Shown here piece by piece: positions 34,280-42,462 of a stretch of DNA of 45,616 nt. Every line of letters starts with the position of its first letter. The stretch's first letter is position 1. The DNA comes from an uncultured Agathobaculum sp. (lineage in GTDB: Bacteria > Bacillota > Clostridia > Oscillospirales > Butyricicoccaceae), in contig CAKSVR010000014.1 of assembly GCA_934504345.1 (NCBI GenBank), forward strand, positions 1-45,616. Reading direction: 5' to 3'. The position numbers and the translations under genes are program-made. The notes below the pieces were generated by a model that made no database searches, was not told the DNA's origin, and saw only the letters and a list, made by a program, of their open reading frames with translations.

Positions 34280-34942
34280 ATGGCTAAGACAATCGAACAG
34301 GTAAAACAGTTAGCATACCGTTATGGAGTGCCGAAACTGGTATTATTCGGTTCGCGCGCCCGCGGTGATCATCACGCTCGCAGTGATTATGATTTCGCGG
34401 TCTGGGGATGCACGCCGCAGCAGCGTGCACAATTCAGCGATGCTGTCGAAAATGATCTGGACTCGCTGTATTCGGTTGATCTGGTGTTCGTCAGCGAACA
34501 TACCGATGCCGCACTGCTTCAAAATATAGAAAGGGACGGGATTTGCTTGCTGGACCGTTACAATACGAAATTCGAAAATCTCACCAATGCTGTTGAACGT
34601 CTGCGCGAGGGTGTGCAGGCGTATCAAGAGAATCCGGCCAGAATCATTCGCGACGGTGTAATCCAGCGCTTTGAGTTCACCTGCGAGCTGGCGTGGAAAA
34701 CCACACGCGAGTTTTTGCTCGATCAAGGTTTTACTGAACTGAACAGCCCGAAATCGACTATACGTAAAGCGTTTTCGTATGGCCTGATTGACGATGAGCA
34801 AGCATGGATTGCGTTGCTGAATGCCCGCAACCAAACCTCGTACATTTATGATGATGCAACCGCGCAGGAAATCTACTCGCAGATTGAGAACAAGTTCGTA
34901 TCGCTGTTTGATAAGCTTATTGAGCAGTTGAAACGCGATTAA
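34280..34942 (+). CDS. MNT nucleotidyltransferase fused to its HI0074-like partner domain
   Basis: 220 residues. Residues 1-95 form a minimal nucleotidyltransferase: LVLFGSRARGD (24-30) and SDYDFAV (Asp36, Asp38), with the third carboxylate in SVDLVFVSE. Residues 105-220 (RDGVIQRFEFTCELAWKTTR, SPKSTIRKAF, RNQTSYIYDD) match the substrate-binding/HEPN-like partner, normally a separate gene (HI0073/HI0074). MNT-HEPN pairs are toxin-antitoxin systems in which MNT adenylylates the HEPN toxin. Here the single chain lacks an obvious RxxxxxH RNase motif, so a self-modifying or housekeeping role is possible. ATG 34280 is preferred to GTG 34271 because AAGGA is then 11 bp away. TATAAT near 34248 is a likely -10. 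Confidence 0.8.
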   Translation: MAKTIEQVKQLAYRYGVPKLVLFGSRARGDHHARSDYDFAVWGCTPQQRAQFSDAVENDLDSLYSVDLVFVSEHTDAALLQNIERDGICLLDRYNTKFENLTNAVERLREGVQAYQENPARIIRDGVIQRFEFTCELAWKTTREFLLDQGFTELNSPKSTIRKAFSYGLIDDEQAWIALLNARNQTSYIYDDATAQEIYSQIENKFVSLFDKLIEQLKRD

Positions 34943-35187
34943 TTGCAATAGAGTCGCCGAACATTAAGACATATTGCGAAATTCCGAAAATAACCCTGTT
35001 GACATAGAAATTCACTGTTGCAAATAAGTGTGCCCTAATAACATACTGCAAAAAGACCGATTCTTGTGAACCGTGAACCGCATCCCGTCAAGAGGACAAT
35101 GAAATAAAAGAAGTTTTTTGCTGCCAAGGGCGTTCTGGTCCTATGTCAAGATTGAGTACAAGTTAAAATGAAAAAATTCTCCCCATT
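34943..35187. other. Gene-free stretch before the IS3 remnant
   Basis: No gene seen. TGTCAAGATTGAGTACA (about 35142-35158) followed by GTTAAAATG...CATTTTAAC could be the terminal repeat side of the IS3-family element that follows. Confidence 0.35.
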
Positions 35188-35425
35188 TTAACCTGCCAGA
35201 AGCTCCGCCTCAGTGTGCGTTCTTTTATACACTCGTTCAAATTCGTTTGGCGGCATATAGTTGCAATGGCTATGAATTCGTTTCGTATTATAGAAAGCTT
35301 CCAGATATTCGAAAATCAGCTGGTATGCCTGTTTATAATCGCGGATTTTAAAGCGATTGAGCCATTCGCGTTTAATAATAGAATGGAAGGATTCAATATA
35401 TGCATTATCCCATGGACAGTCCGGC
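35188..35425 (-). pseudogene. IS3-family transposase (OrfB), C-terminal remnant
   Basis: Reading minus from 35425 gives CPWDNAYIESFHSIIKREWL, then a helix with YKQAYQLIFEYLEAFYNTKR and IHSHCNYMPPNEFE, ending at TAA 35188. This is the last 75 residues or so of an rve-type DDE transposase; the Glu of the triad is in YIESFHS. Everything upstream is missing and the coding sequence breaks at about 35425 into unrelated sequence. Confidence 0.85.
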
Positions 35426-35426
35426 C

Positions 35427-35600
35427 ATTCTGGAACGTTGGATTAACCGAATCTGTGAACTCGAAGAAAAGAAACAGCGCTTTAAAGCCCTGTTCCGCAA
35501 GCAGCTCGATGAAACCGACAGCGAATTTGATACGCTGCGGCTGTATTCGCAGGAATTGCAGATGAGGGCAATAAGCCTCCGAACCAATAAAGCTGCATAA
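35427..35600 (+). pseudogene. C-terminal gene fragment of unknown family
   Basis: A plus-strand frame reading LERWINRICELEEKKQRFKA, LFRKQLDETDSEFDTLRLY and SQELQMRAIS, helical and charged, ending at 35600 before a stem-loop. It has no start and is fused to the IS3 remnant breakpoint. Coding character is good but I cannot name it. Confidence 0.4.
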
Positions 35601-35613
35601 TATATTCAACGAT

Positions 35614-35650
35614 AAAGCATGAAGTTTGCCATGACTTCGTGCTTTATTTC
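35614..35650 (+). terminator. Stem-loop terminator upstream of the silent S-layer gene
   Basis: AAAGCATGAAGT / ACTTCGTGCTTT stem followed by ATTTCTT. It isolates the silent S-layer gene from upstream transcription; no promoter was recognised between it and the gene. Confidence 0.6.
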
Positions 35651-35855
35651 TTCCAGTCAATCGATTATACTGTTGTTAGCCTCTATATTTTGCGAAAAAA
35701 TTTTTATTTGCACCCGCAGCAGTCTTCATTTTTAACTTTTTCTGTTTTATATTGGAACATTTTTCTTACAGTATAAATCCTATATAAAGTTGCTAAATTC
35801 CCATGCTTTTCTATTTTAAGTGTATTTTTTCTTTGTATTGGTTTTTCTGCTTGCC

Positions 35856-35924
35856 ATCTCAAAAAGATTCTCGCACTGGTACTGGCGTTTGCTTGTGCAT
35901 TCACCATGTTCGCCGGTGCAGCGT
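35856..35924 (+). repeat. 69-bp inverted repeat at S-layer 5' ends, left copy
   Basis: 68 of 69 bases match the reverse complement of 42041-42109 (the single difference is at 35872). It covers the signal-peptide codons LKKILALVLAFACAFTMFAG. Outside the 69 bp the two loci diverge at once, to nothing upstream and to ordinary paralogue divergence downstream. See the right copy. Confidence 0.9.
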
Positions 35925-38560
35925 TCACGGATCAGGCCGACATTACCGATGCCAACACTGAAGCTGTGGACACTCTGGTGGCACTGGGCGTCATCAATGG
36001 CTACACCGATGGCTCTTTCAAGCCCAATGGCACTGTAACCCGCGCAGAGATGGCTAAGATGATCTACACCATCCGTTCTGGCGGCAACTCCGATGCTTCT
36101 GCTTACAGCGGCATCTCTACCTCTTTCACCGACGTAAACGGCCACTGGGCTGCAGGCTACATCAAGTACTGCCAGACCATGGGCATCATCGCTGGTAAGA
36201 ACGCTACCACCTTTGACCCGAATGGTCAGGTAACCGTAGCTGAAACCGCTAAGATGGCTCTGGTAACCATGGGTTACCGCGCTGACAAGTCCAATCTGAC
36301 CGGCGCTTCCTGGATGGTAAACACCATCAACCTGGCAAATGACAATGAGCTGCTCACCGACGTTTCCGGCGCAGTTAACGCTGCTGCAACCCGTCAGGCT
36401 GCTGCTCAGATCCTGTACAATATGCTGGATGCTGATGTTGAGTCCTGGTCCACCGACAAGCTGGACTACGAGAAGGAGTCCGAGTCTGTTTCCGGCTCTA
36501 CTCTGGTTGTAGATGCAAAGGGCAACACCACTGTTAACGCTTACACCACTACTCAGTATGTAGATGTAGGCAAGAAGTACCTCGGCCTGTCCAAGCCGGA
36601 AGGCATTCTGACTTCTGTTAAGAAGGAAGACAACAAGGACACCTACAAGATCGTTGTTGGCGGCACCACCTACACCAAGGTTGCTGAGAACTATGTTGAT
36701 CTGCTGGGCGAGGATGTTAAGGTCATGATCAAGGACGGCAAGACCGATAAGGTTTATGGCGTTTACGAAACTGACAAGAACACCGTTGCTACCGCTCTGC
36801 TGGATGACGTTGGTGACATCGACACAACCAAGGGCAAGCTGAAGATCGACGGTACTTCTTACAAGACCAGCAGCGATTATGCAGCTAACCTGCCGGTATT
36901 CGTTACCCCGGACTCCACTGTTCCGCTGGAAGTATATGATACCACCACTCAGAAGAACGTTTCTGCAACCGTTGACACTGCTAAGGATGCATATCCGTAC
37001 TACACTGTTAAGTTCGTTGATATGAACGACGATGACAAGCTGGATTACGCTATCGCTACTCCGTATGCAGTTGCTCAGGTTGATTACCTGACCACTTCCA
37101 AGCTGACTCTGTCTGCTAAGGGCGGCACTGCTCTGGATACCCTGACCTACGACCTCAAGGACGACGACATCGACCTGTACGATGGCGTTGCTGAGGACGA
37201 CTATGTAGTAGTTGTTGAGGCTGACTACACCGTAGACGACACCACCGTTGTAGAAAAGGCTGAAACCGTTTCCGGTGCAGCTGCTCGTACCAAGGGCTCT
37301 ATCTCCGACGTTTACGTTGGCGGCGAGTGGTACACTGTTGTTGGTTACACCGGCAGCCACGCTGGCTACGACAACATCAAGGTTAACGACGAGTACGACT
37401 TTGCAACCGTTGGTTCTTTCATCTTCGCTGGTGAGAAGACTAAGGGCAATATCTCCGCTTCCAACGTTCTGTACGTTGATAAGGTTGGCGCACTGAACTC
37501 TGGTATTGCTGACGGCGTAGAGGCTAAGGTTTACTTTGCTGATGGTACTTCCAAGACCATCACTGTTACCGAGCTGACCAAGTATGACAACAAGGGCAAC
37601 AGCAAGGACTACGATATCGTTGCAAGCCAGCCGGATTCTGATGAGATTCTGAACACTGATGCTGCTACCGAAATCGCTAAGGCTAAGCTGTTCACCTACT
37701 CTGAGAAGAACGGCGAGTACTCTCTGGATCCGATCTCTGCTAACAACATTGGCAGCTACGATGATTACTCCACCGAGGACAACTCTCAGATCAAGGACGG
37801 CAAGACCGCTAAAAACGTTCGTTTCGCAGATGACGGCGTTATCTTCGTAAACGACAAGGATGGCGTTAAGGTTGTTTCCGGTAAGACCGTAACCAACTGG
37901 AAGACCATCACTGCAACCAAGGTTGAGGGTCTGTTCGACAAGAGCAACGGTACCAAGTACATTGCAATCGGCGCTATCGACCTGGGTAAGAACGCTTCTG
38001 CTAAGATTGATACCCGCGTATACGGCTATGTAACCGGCGCTATCTCCACTGGCACCGAGGACAACACCGACTACCTGTACTTCGATCTGTACACCGCTGA
38101 CGGCGAGATGGAAGTTAAGGTTGAGGATAAGGGTTCTGCTAAGAACATTAAGCGCGAGTCCTTTATCGCATTTGACTGGGCTGACGAGGATGCTAAGGAA
38201 ATGGATTCCGACGACATCGTTGTTAAGACCACTCAGAACGATGCTGTTGCAATCACCGCATTCGTTGATGACGACAGCATCACCTGGTTCGATGCAGCTA
38301 CCAAGAAGGACGCTGCAGCTCTGGACTTCGCTGATGACTACTATGTAATCGGTGTTGACACCAAGAACCGTGAGGGCTCTGCTGGTAAGCTGGCAACCGC
38401 TAAGGATGCTCCGACTGACAGCGACAAGTATCAGGCTAATGCAATCATCTTCACCACCAAGGATGGCAACGATGATGTTGTTGAGGCTGTATTCATTGAC
38501 GTTAACGGCGTAATGTACACCAAAAAGAACGGCAATGAGATCTATGTTGATAAGAAGTAA
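35858..38560 (+). CDS. Silent S-layer protein gene lacking promoter, RBS and start codon
   Basis: In-frame codons run from CTC 35858 (LKKILALVLAFACAFTMFAG) to TAA 38560, about 900 residues. The signal peptide and three SLH motifs (TEAVDTLVALGVINGYTDGS, FTDVNGHWAAGYIKYCQTMG, NTINLANDNELLTDVSG) precede a long Lys/Asp/Thr/Val-rich beta region. The first two or three codons found in the expressed paralogue (ATG AAG AAT) are replaced by TTGCC and no RBS or promoter is recognised. The first in-frame ATG, 35906, lies inside the signal peptide. The codons show the same strong GCT/GTT/AAG/AAC bias as the expressed S-layer gene, so selection on expression has been recent. I infer an alternate allele brought to the promoter by inversion at the 69-bp repeat. 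Confidence 0.85.
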   Translation, partial: LKKILALVLAFACAFTMFAGAAFTDQADITDANTEAVDTLVALGVINGYTDGSFKPNGTVTRAEMAKMIYTIRSGGNSDASAYSGISTSFTDVNGHWAAGYIKYCQTMGIIAGKNATTFDPNGQVTVAETAKMALVTMGYRADKSNLTGASWMVNTINLANDNELLTDVSGAVNAAATRQAAAQILYNMLDADVESWSTDKLDYEKESESVSGSTLVVDAKGNTTVNAYTTTQYVDVGKKYLGLSKPEGILTSVKKEDNKDTYKIVVGGTTYTKVAENYVDLLGEDVKVMIKDGKTDKVYGVYETDKNTVATALLDDVGDIDTTKGKLKIDGTSYKTSSDYAANLPVFVTPDSTVPLEVYDTTTQKNVSATVDTAKDAYPYYTVKFVDMNDDDKLDYAIATPYAVAQVDYLTTSKLTLSAKGGTALDTLTYDLKDDDIDLYDGVAEDDYVVVVEADYTVDDTTVVEKAETVSGAAARTKGSISDVYVGGEWYTVVGYTGSHAGYDNIKVNDEYDFATVGSFIFAGEKTKGNISASNVLYVDKVGALNSGIADGVEAKVYFADGTSKTITVTELTKYDNKGNSKDYDIVASQPDSDEILNTDAATEIAKAKLFTYSEKNGEYSLDPISANNIGSYDDYSTEDNSQIKDGKTAKNVRFADDGVIFVNDKDGVKVVSGKTVTNWKTITATKVEGLFDKSNGTKYIAIGAIDLGKNASAKIDTRVYGYVTGAISTGTEDNTDYLYFDLYTADGEMEVKVEDKGSAKNIKRESFIAFDWADEDAKEMDSDDIVVKTTQNDAVAITAFVDDDSITWFDAATKKDAAALDFADDYYVIGVDTKNREGSAGKLATAKDAPTDSDKYQANAIIFTTKDGNDDVVEAVFIDVNGVMYTKKNGNEIYVDKK

Positions 38561-38594
38561 TTTCTGAATCTTAGATTCGATTTTACGACACAAC

Positions 38595-38626
38595 AAAACC
38601 CCCGAGGAAATTTCCTCGGGGGTTTT
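38595..38626. terminator. Terminator of the silent S-layer gene
   Basis: Perfect palindrome AAAACCCCCGAGGAAA / TTTCCTCGGGGGTTTT. Almost the same hairpin follows the tail-fibre-like and expressed S-layer genes (39446-39475). Confidence 0.9.
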
Positions 38627-38728
38627 CCTTTGTCTGCACATGGTCAAATAATTGCTCTTGCAAATCCTGAAAAATCGGGTATTCTATAACTCACACAAAC
38701 CAATCGTGTAAGTTTAGGAGGTAATTTT

Positions 38729-39439
38729 ATGGGATTTGAAGCAAATCGTCAGAAAATTTTCAGCAAGCGAATTATCGACCTGCCCGACCAGCCGAATATG
38801 GCGGCTAACGACCTGAAAGCGTACTTTGATTCCTCCGCAGAAGAGCTGCGCGAGTCGTTTAACGTGCTGTGCGATGCGCTGGGTGACTTTTCGGCAGCGG
38901 CCAAGATGGGCTACCGCGAGAGCGCAGGCGTGCCGGCAAAGACTGTGCAGGATGCCATCGAAAACGTGCAGCAGCAGCTGCGCGATGTGACAATGGGTAC
39001 GCTGCCGAGCGGCTGTGTCACGAACGACAAGCTGGCGCAGGATGTCCGCGACCGCTTTACTGCGGTGGAAAACACAGTAAAAACGGAGGCAAAAGCGCGC
39101 AGCGAGGCCGATGCCAGATTGCAGGAGAATCTGCATACCGCAGAGAAAGCACTGGCACTGAAAAGTGAAGTCCTTTTCACTACCTACACCGGTGACGGTC
39201 AGGAAAGCCGCGTGATTGATGTTGGTTTCCGGCCCAAGGCTGTAATGGTATTCCGCGACAGTGCCTACACCAGCTTCGGCAATTCTCTTTACGGCGGCTT
39301 TATCATCGATGGTACGCCGATGATGTATGGCAGCAAGGTCGCGCTCGAGATTGTTGATAACGGCTTTAAGGTACTTAACCTGAACAACTGTTTGCTCAAT
39401 ATCAGCAGCTACACTTATGTTATCGCTGCGTTTAAGTGA
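38729..39439 (+). CDS. Phage tail-fibre-like protein inside the S-layer segment
   Basis: 236 residues with a strong TAGGAGG site. The N-terminal NRQKIFSKRIIDLPDQPNMA and NDLKAYFDSSAEELRESFN resemble the opening of phage tail-fibre/baseplate proteins of clostridial phages (ITDLPDxPxxxAxxLKxxFD). A coiled stretch follows (AVENTVKTEAKARSEADARL). The C-terminal 80 residues (FTTYTGDGQESRVIDVGFRP to SSYTYVIAAFK) look like a receptor-binding knob with beta strands and Gly turns. No other phage gene is near. TTGCAA and TATTCT (16 bp apart, near 38660) may be its promoter. It may be a captured fibre tip that binds the S-layer or wall, or a decoy. Confidence 0.7.
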   Translation: MGFEANRQKIFSKRIIDLPDQPNMAANDLKAYFDSSAEELRESFNVLCDALGDFSAAAKMGYRESAGVPAKTVQDAIENVQQQLRDVTMGTLPSGCVTNDKLAQDVRDRFTAVENTVKTEAKARSEADARLQENLHTAEKALALKSEVLFTTYTGDGQESRVIDVGFRPKAVMVFRDSAYTSFGNSLYGGFIIDGTPMMYGSKVALEIVDNGFKVLNLNNCLLNISSYTYVIAAFK

Positions 39440-39445
39440 ACGCGA

Positions 39446-39475
39446 GAAAACCCCCGAGGAATTCCTCGGGGGCTT
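39446..39475. terminator. Shared bidirectional terminator
   Basis: ACCCCCGAGGAA / TTCCTCGGGGG palindrome between the convergent tail-fibre-like gene (plus) and expressed S-layer gene (minus), with T/A tails on both strands. Confidence 0.9.
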
Positions 39476-39509
39476 TCTTATACGCTCAAGTATTAGTTGA
39501 AACTAAAAC

Positions 39510-42116
39510 TTAGTGAACTACAGCGCCAGAAGCATTGTATACCGGCTCGCCGTCCAGACGGTTGTTGTCTGCGTCATAAACGATAGCCAGAATGTTCTTG
39601 TCGCCAGAGGTTTCAACTACGATATATGCGTTAGCATAGTAGTTGCCGGAAGTGGTGGTCTCCTCAGCGATGGATACCTGATCCATGGAAGAACCGCTTA
39701 CGCCTTCCTGCTTGTCATCGTTAACAGCCAGGAATACAATGTCCTTATCCATGTCGAAGTTGGTAGCCTTCAGTGCAGTGCCATCGAGCTTAGCGCCCTG
39801 AACTGCTACATTGCCCTCAGACTTCTTATCCATACCAGTGATTGCAACCTTGTATACAGCTACGTCGGTAGCATCGTTCTCAACGTTGATGAACTTGTCG
39901 CCATCGTTGGTGTAGATCAGCAGATCGCCAGCCTTCAGGAGCTTACCATCGTTGCCATCATGCTTCAGGGTAACGTTCTCAGAACCATTCCATACTTCGT
40001 ATACGGTTACATCGTCGTTATCCTCGCCCTCAGTGCCCTTGTAAGCATCAGAGGTCATGTAAGCATACTTGTAGTTAGAGCCAGCGCCGGAATAGGTAGC
40101 ATCAGCAGTTACAACTGCAACGCGAACGGTTTCCAGACCATTGGTCTTCTTGGTAGCGTACTGAACAGACGTGCCATATGCATTCTTCCAGTCGTTAACA
40201 GTCTTACCGGTCAGGATCTTAACCTTATCCTTAGCAGAAGAACCTGCTACATCGCCGTAAGCAACGAATACAACTGCACTGTCGTTGAATGCAGTGTTGT
40301 TAACCTTCTGCTTGTTGTCGATGGTAGAAGCAGTGTTGATGGTCTCGTAGCCAGCCTTGTTGCCAGTACCCAGTGCACGCAGCGAGTAGTTGCCGTTGCT
40401 GCGAGTAGAGTAGGTGTACAGCTTGTTCAGGTCAGAACCGGAGATGGTGTTGCCAGACTTAAGGTCAGCAGCTTCCTTAGACGGATCGTTGGAGAACTTC
40501 TCAACAGTGATGGTCTTGGAGGAGCCATCCATGAAGTAAGCCTTAACGTTAGTGGTGGTAGCAGAACCAGTGAAACCCTTGTTGGTGGTGTCGTAGTCAG
40601 CCAGCATCAGAACGTCAGTAGAAGCAGACTCGGTCTCCTTAGCGTTTACAACGTAGTTGCCAACAGTAACGAAATCGTAGGTGCTGCCGGCCTTAACAGA
40701 AGCAGTGTCGTCTGCAACGGAACCGGTAGCGATCTTGAACCAGGAGTCGTTAATCTTAACTTCAACCGGAGTAGAAGACTTGATGGAGTTAACCTTAGCA
40801 GAAGTGGTATCCAGCTTAGTTACGACATAGTCGCCAGAAGCAGTCAGCTTCTCATTAACAACAGCTACATAGTCGTCCTTTGCATAACCGGTGTAGATGT
40901 CCAGATCACCGATGTCCTGAGAACCAACGCCATTGTTGATGGTGATGGACTTGGAACCAACGTAGGTGATCTTGCCTACAACAGCCGGGATGTAAACAAC
41001 AACGTCAGCCTTGTTATTGCCGTTGGTATCGATCAGCTTAACGGTACCAGCAACCTTATCAATGTCGGTATAGCCTTCCAGATCGGTCAGAGCAACAGTC
41101 GTAGAAACGTTCGGCTCAATAGCCTTAACCTTGGACTTATCGTTGTCCAGCTTGTACTCGGTGTCCTTCAGCTTGGTCTTCTTGTTCTCACCAGAAACAG
41201 ACTTCAGCTCGCCAACAGTACCGGTAGCAATGATCTTGGAGTCGTCATCAGCGTATACGCCGTAAACGTCAACATCACCGTTGGATTTAACCTTCTTCAG
41301 AACCTTAACATTCAGGCCGATCAGGTCGGAAACATCGGTCGGAACCTTATCATAAGAATCGCCGCCAACAGTGATCTCATAGGTATCCTTACCAGAGGTC
41401 TTTTCAACCTTGGTCAGCTGAGCAGCTTTGGTCTTAACAAGATCCATGTACTTGCCGCCGATGGTGCGGTCATCGCTGATGTCGGTAGCCGGCTTGAAGT
41501 CCTCGATGTCGTTGGACCAAACTACGCGCTCCATGTCGAGTGCGTTGTACAGGATCTGTGCAGCGTACTGACGCGGCAGAGCAGCGTTCAGGTTGGTGTT
41601 AACGTCCTCGAACAGGTTGTTCAGCTGGCCGTACTTCATGGTGTTCTGAGCCCAAGCTGCGCCGGTCAGACCAGCCTTCTCAGCGTTGTAGCCAGCAGCA
41701 ACCAGTACCATCTTTGCAGCCTCAAGGCCGGTTACGGTCTTGTTCGGAGCAAATTCGGTAGCAGACTTACCAGCGATGATGCCGGTGTTCTGCAGGTAAC
41801 GAACGTAGCCCTGTGCCCAAGCTGCGGTCGGCAGATCGGTGAACTTGGTCGGAAGGGATACATAGGCGTCAGCGTTGTCGTTGCCGCCGTTCATGATCGT
41901 GAAGATCATCTTTGCCATCTGAGCACGGGTAACGGTGGTGTCCGGCTTGAAAGAGCCGTCATCGTAACCCTGGATTACGCCCAGAGAAGAGAGCATGTCT
42001 ACAGCAGTCGAAGCCTTGATGTCAGCCTTGTCGCTGTAAGACGCTGCACCGGCGAACATGGTGAATGCACAAGCAAACGCCAGTACCAGTGCAAGAATCT
42101 TTTTGAGATTCTTCAT
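39510..42116 (-). CDS. Expressed S-layer protein with SLH domains
   Basis: 868 residues. Signal peptide MKNLKKILALVLAFACAFTM, cut near FAGAA. Three SLH motifs follow (about 25-190; VDMLSSLGVIQGYDDGSFKP, AQGYVRYLQNTGIIAGKSAT, LNNLFEDVNTNLNAALPRQ), then about 670 residues rich in Lys, Asp, Thr and Val forming repeated beta modules. SLH domains bind secondary wall polymer, so this is a wall-anchored S-layer subunit. It has AAGGAGGA 9 bp before ATG 42116, a consensus promoter (42166-42194) and a 5' leader stem CGAGTGAAACTCG, all signs of very high expression. Codons are strongly biased to GCT, GTT, AAC and AAG. Its first 60 coding bases are repeated, inverted, at the silent gene. Confidence 0.92.
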   Translation of the reverse strand: MKNLKKILALVLAFACAFTMFAGAASYSDKADIKASTAVDMLSSLGVIQGYDDGSFKPDTTVTRAQMAKMIFTIMNGGNDNADAYVSLPTKFTDLPTAAWAQGYVRYLQNTGIIAGKSATEFAPNKTVTGLEAAKMVLVAAGYNAEKAGLTGAAWAQNTMKYGQLNNLFEDVNTNLNAALPRQYAAQILYNALDMERVVWSNDIEDFKPATDISDDRTIGGKYMDLVKTKAAQLTKVEKTSGKDTYEITVGGDSYDKVPTDVSDLIGLNVKVLKKVKSNGDVDVYGVYADDDSKIIATGTVGELKSVSGENKKTKLKDTEYKLDNDKSKVKAIEPNVSTTVALTDLEGYTDIDKVAGTVKLIDTNGNNKADVVVYIPAVVGKITYVGSKSITINNGVGSQDIGDLDIYTGYAKDDYVAVVNEKLTASGDYVVTKLDTTSAKVNSIKSSTPVEVKINDSWFKIATGSVADDTASVKAGSTYDFVTVGNYVVNAKETESASTDVLMLADYDTTNKGFTGSATTTNVKAYFMDGSSKTITVEKFSNDPSKEAADLKSGNTISGSDLNKLYTYSTRSNGNYSLRALGTGNKAGYETINTASTIDNKQKVNNTAFNDSAVVFVAYGDVAGSSAKDKVKILTGKTVNDWKNAYGTSVQYATKKTNGLETVRVAVVTADATYSGAGSNYKYAYMTSDAYKGTEGEDNDDVTVYEVWNGSENVTLKHDGNDGKLLKAGDLLIYTNDGDKFINVENDATDVAVYKVAITGMDKKSEGNVAVQGAKLDGTALKATNFDMDKDIVFLAVNDDKQEGVSGSSMDQVSIAEETTTSGNYYANAYIVVETSGDKNILAIVYDADNNRLDGEPVYNASGAVVH
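42041..42109 (-). repeat. 69-bp inverted repeat at S-layer 5' ends, right copy
   Basis: Matches 35856-35924 in opposite orientation at 68 of 69 bases. It lies inside the coding sequence from codon 3 to about codon 26. Crossing over here inverts 6.1-6.3 kb and puts the promoter, leader, RBS and ATG AAG AAT in frame with the silent gene. Confidence 0.9.
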
Positions 42117-42165
42117 AGGGGAATTCCTCCTTATAAAATATTGCGAGTTTCACTCGTCGTTAAGT

Positions 42166-42194
42166 ATATTACCATAGTCAAACCCATGGGTCAA
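42166..42194 (-). promoter_or_regulatory. Promoter of the expressed S-layer gene
   Basis: Minus strand TTGACC (42194-42189) and TAATAT (42171-42166), 17 bp apart, about 50 bp from the start codon. The leader carries the stem-loop CGAGTGAAACTCG, of the sort that stabilises S-layer mRNAs. Confidence 0.75.
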
Positions 42195-42284
42195 GCGAAG
42201 TTCGCAATCCGTAACATGAGTGTAACATTGCGTGTAATATTACAACTGTTGCATCTCATACTGCCGGCAAAATGGTGGCTCTAT

Positions 42285-42450
42285 TATAATAAGGTATACC
42301 TTTCCGCTATTGCAAATTTATCTATTGCAAATTGTCTTTTTTCAGATTACACTAAATATGCTTTCTAACGCAATAAAGCAGCGTTGCCACACTCAGGTTT
42401 GGCACCACAAAGCTCTACCCCGGCCTTGTGTCGGGGTATCTTTGTATTGT
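42285..42450 (+). ncRNA. tracrRNA-like RNA in the cas9 leader
   Basis: The 3' part has the type II-C tracrRNA order. First comes a probable anti-repeat end (TTTCTAACGCAATAAAG, to 42378), comparable to GCTACAATAAGG in Neisseria. A nexus stem TGCCA (42385-42389) / TGGCA (42400-42404) follows. The terminal composite stem ACAAAG-CTC-TACCCCG ... CGGGGTA-T-CTTTGT (42407-42445) has the same layout as the Neisseria CAACG-CTCT-GCCCC ... GGGGC-AT-CG end. A TATAAT at 42285-42290 is a possible -10 (no clear -35). The partner repeat is predicted to begin (G/A)TTGCGTTAGAAAG. No array is in the window. Confidence 0.75.
42307..42333 (+). repeat. 12-bp tandem direct repeat upstream of the tracrRNA core
   Basis: CTATTGCAAATT at 42307-42318 and again at 42322-42333, 15-bp period, between the possible -10 and the anti-repeat. 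It could be an operator or part of the transcript. Confidence 0.5.
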
Positions 42451-42462
42451 AGGAGATTGACT

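Noticed and set aside
35816..38647. 943-codon open frame antisense to the silent S-layer gene
   Set aside because: Arises from the extreme codon bias of the S-layer gene; the plus strand encodes SLH motifs.
39513..42368. 951-codon open frame antisense to the expressed S-layer gene
   Set aside because: Same shadow effect; the minus strand has signal peptide, SLH motifs, RBS and promoter.
42310..42462. 51-codon N-terminal extension of Cas9
   Set aside because: Overlaps the tracrRNA structures; the RuvC-I motif begins right after ATG 42463, which has the RBS.
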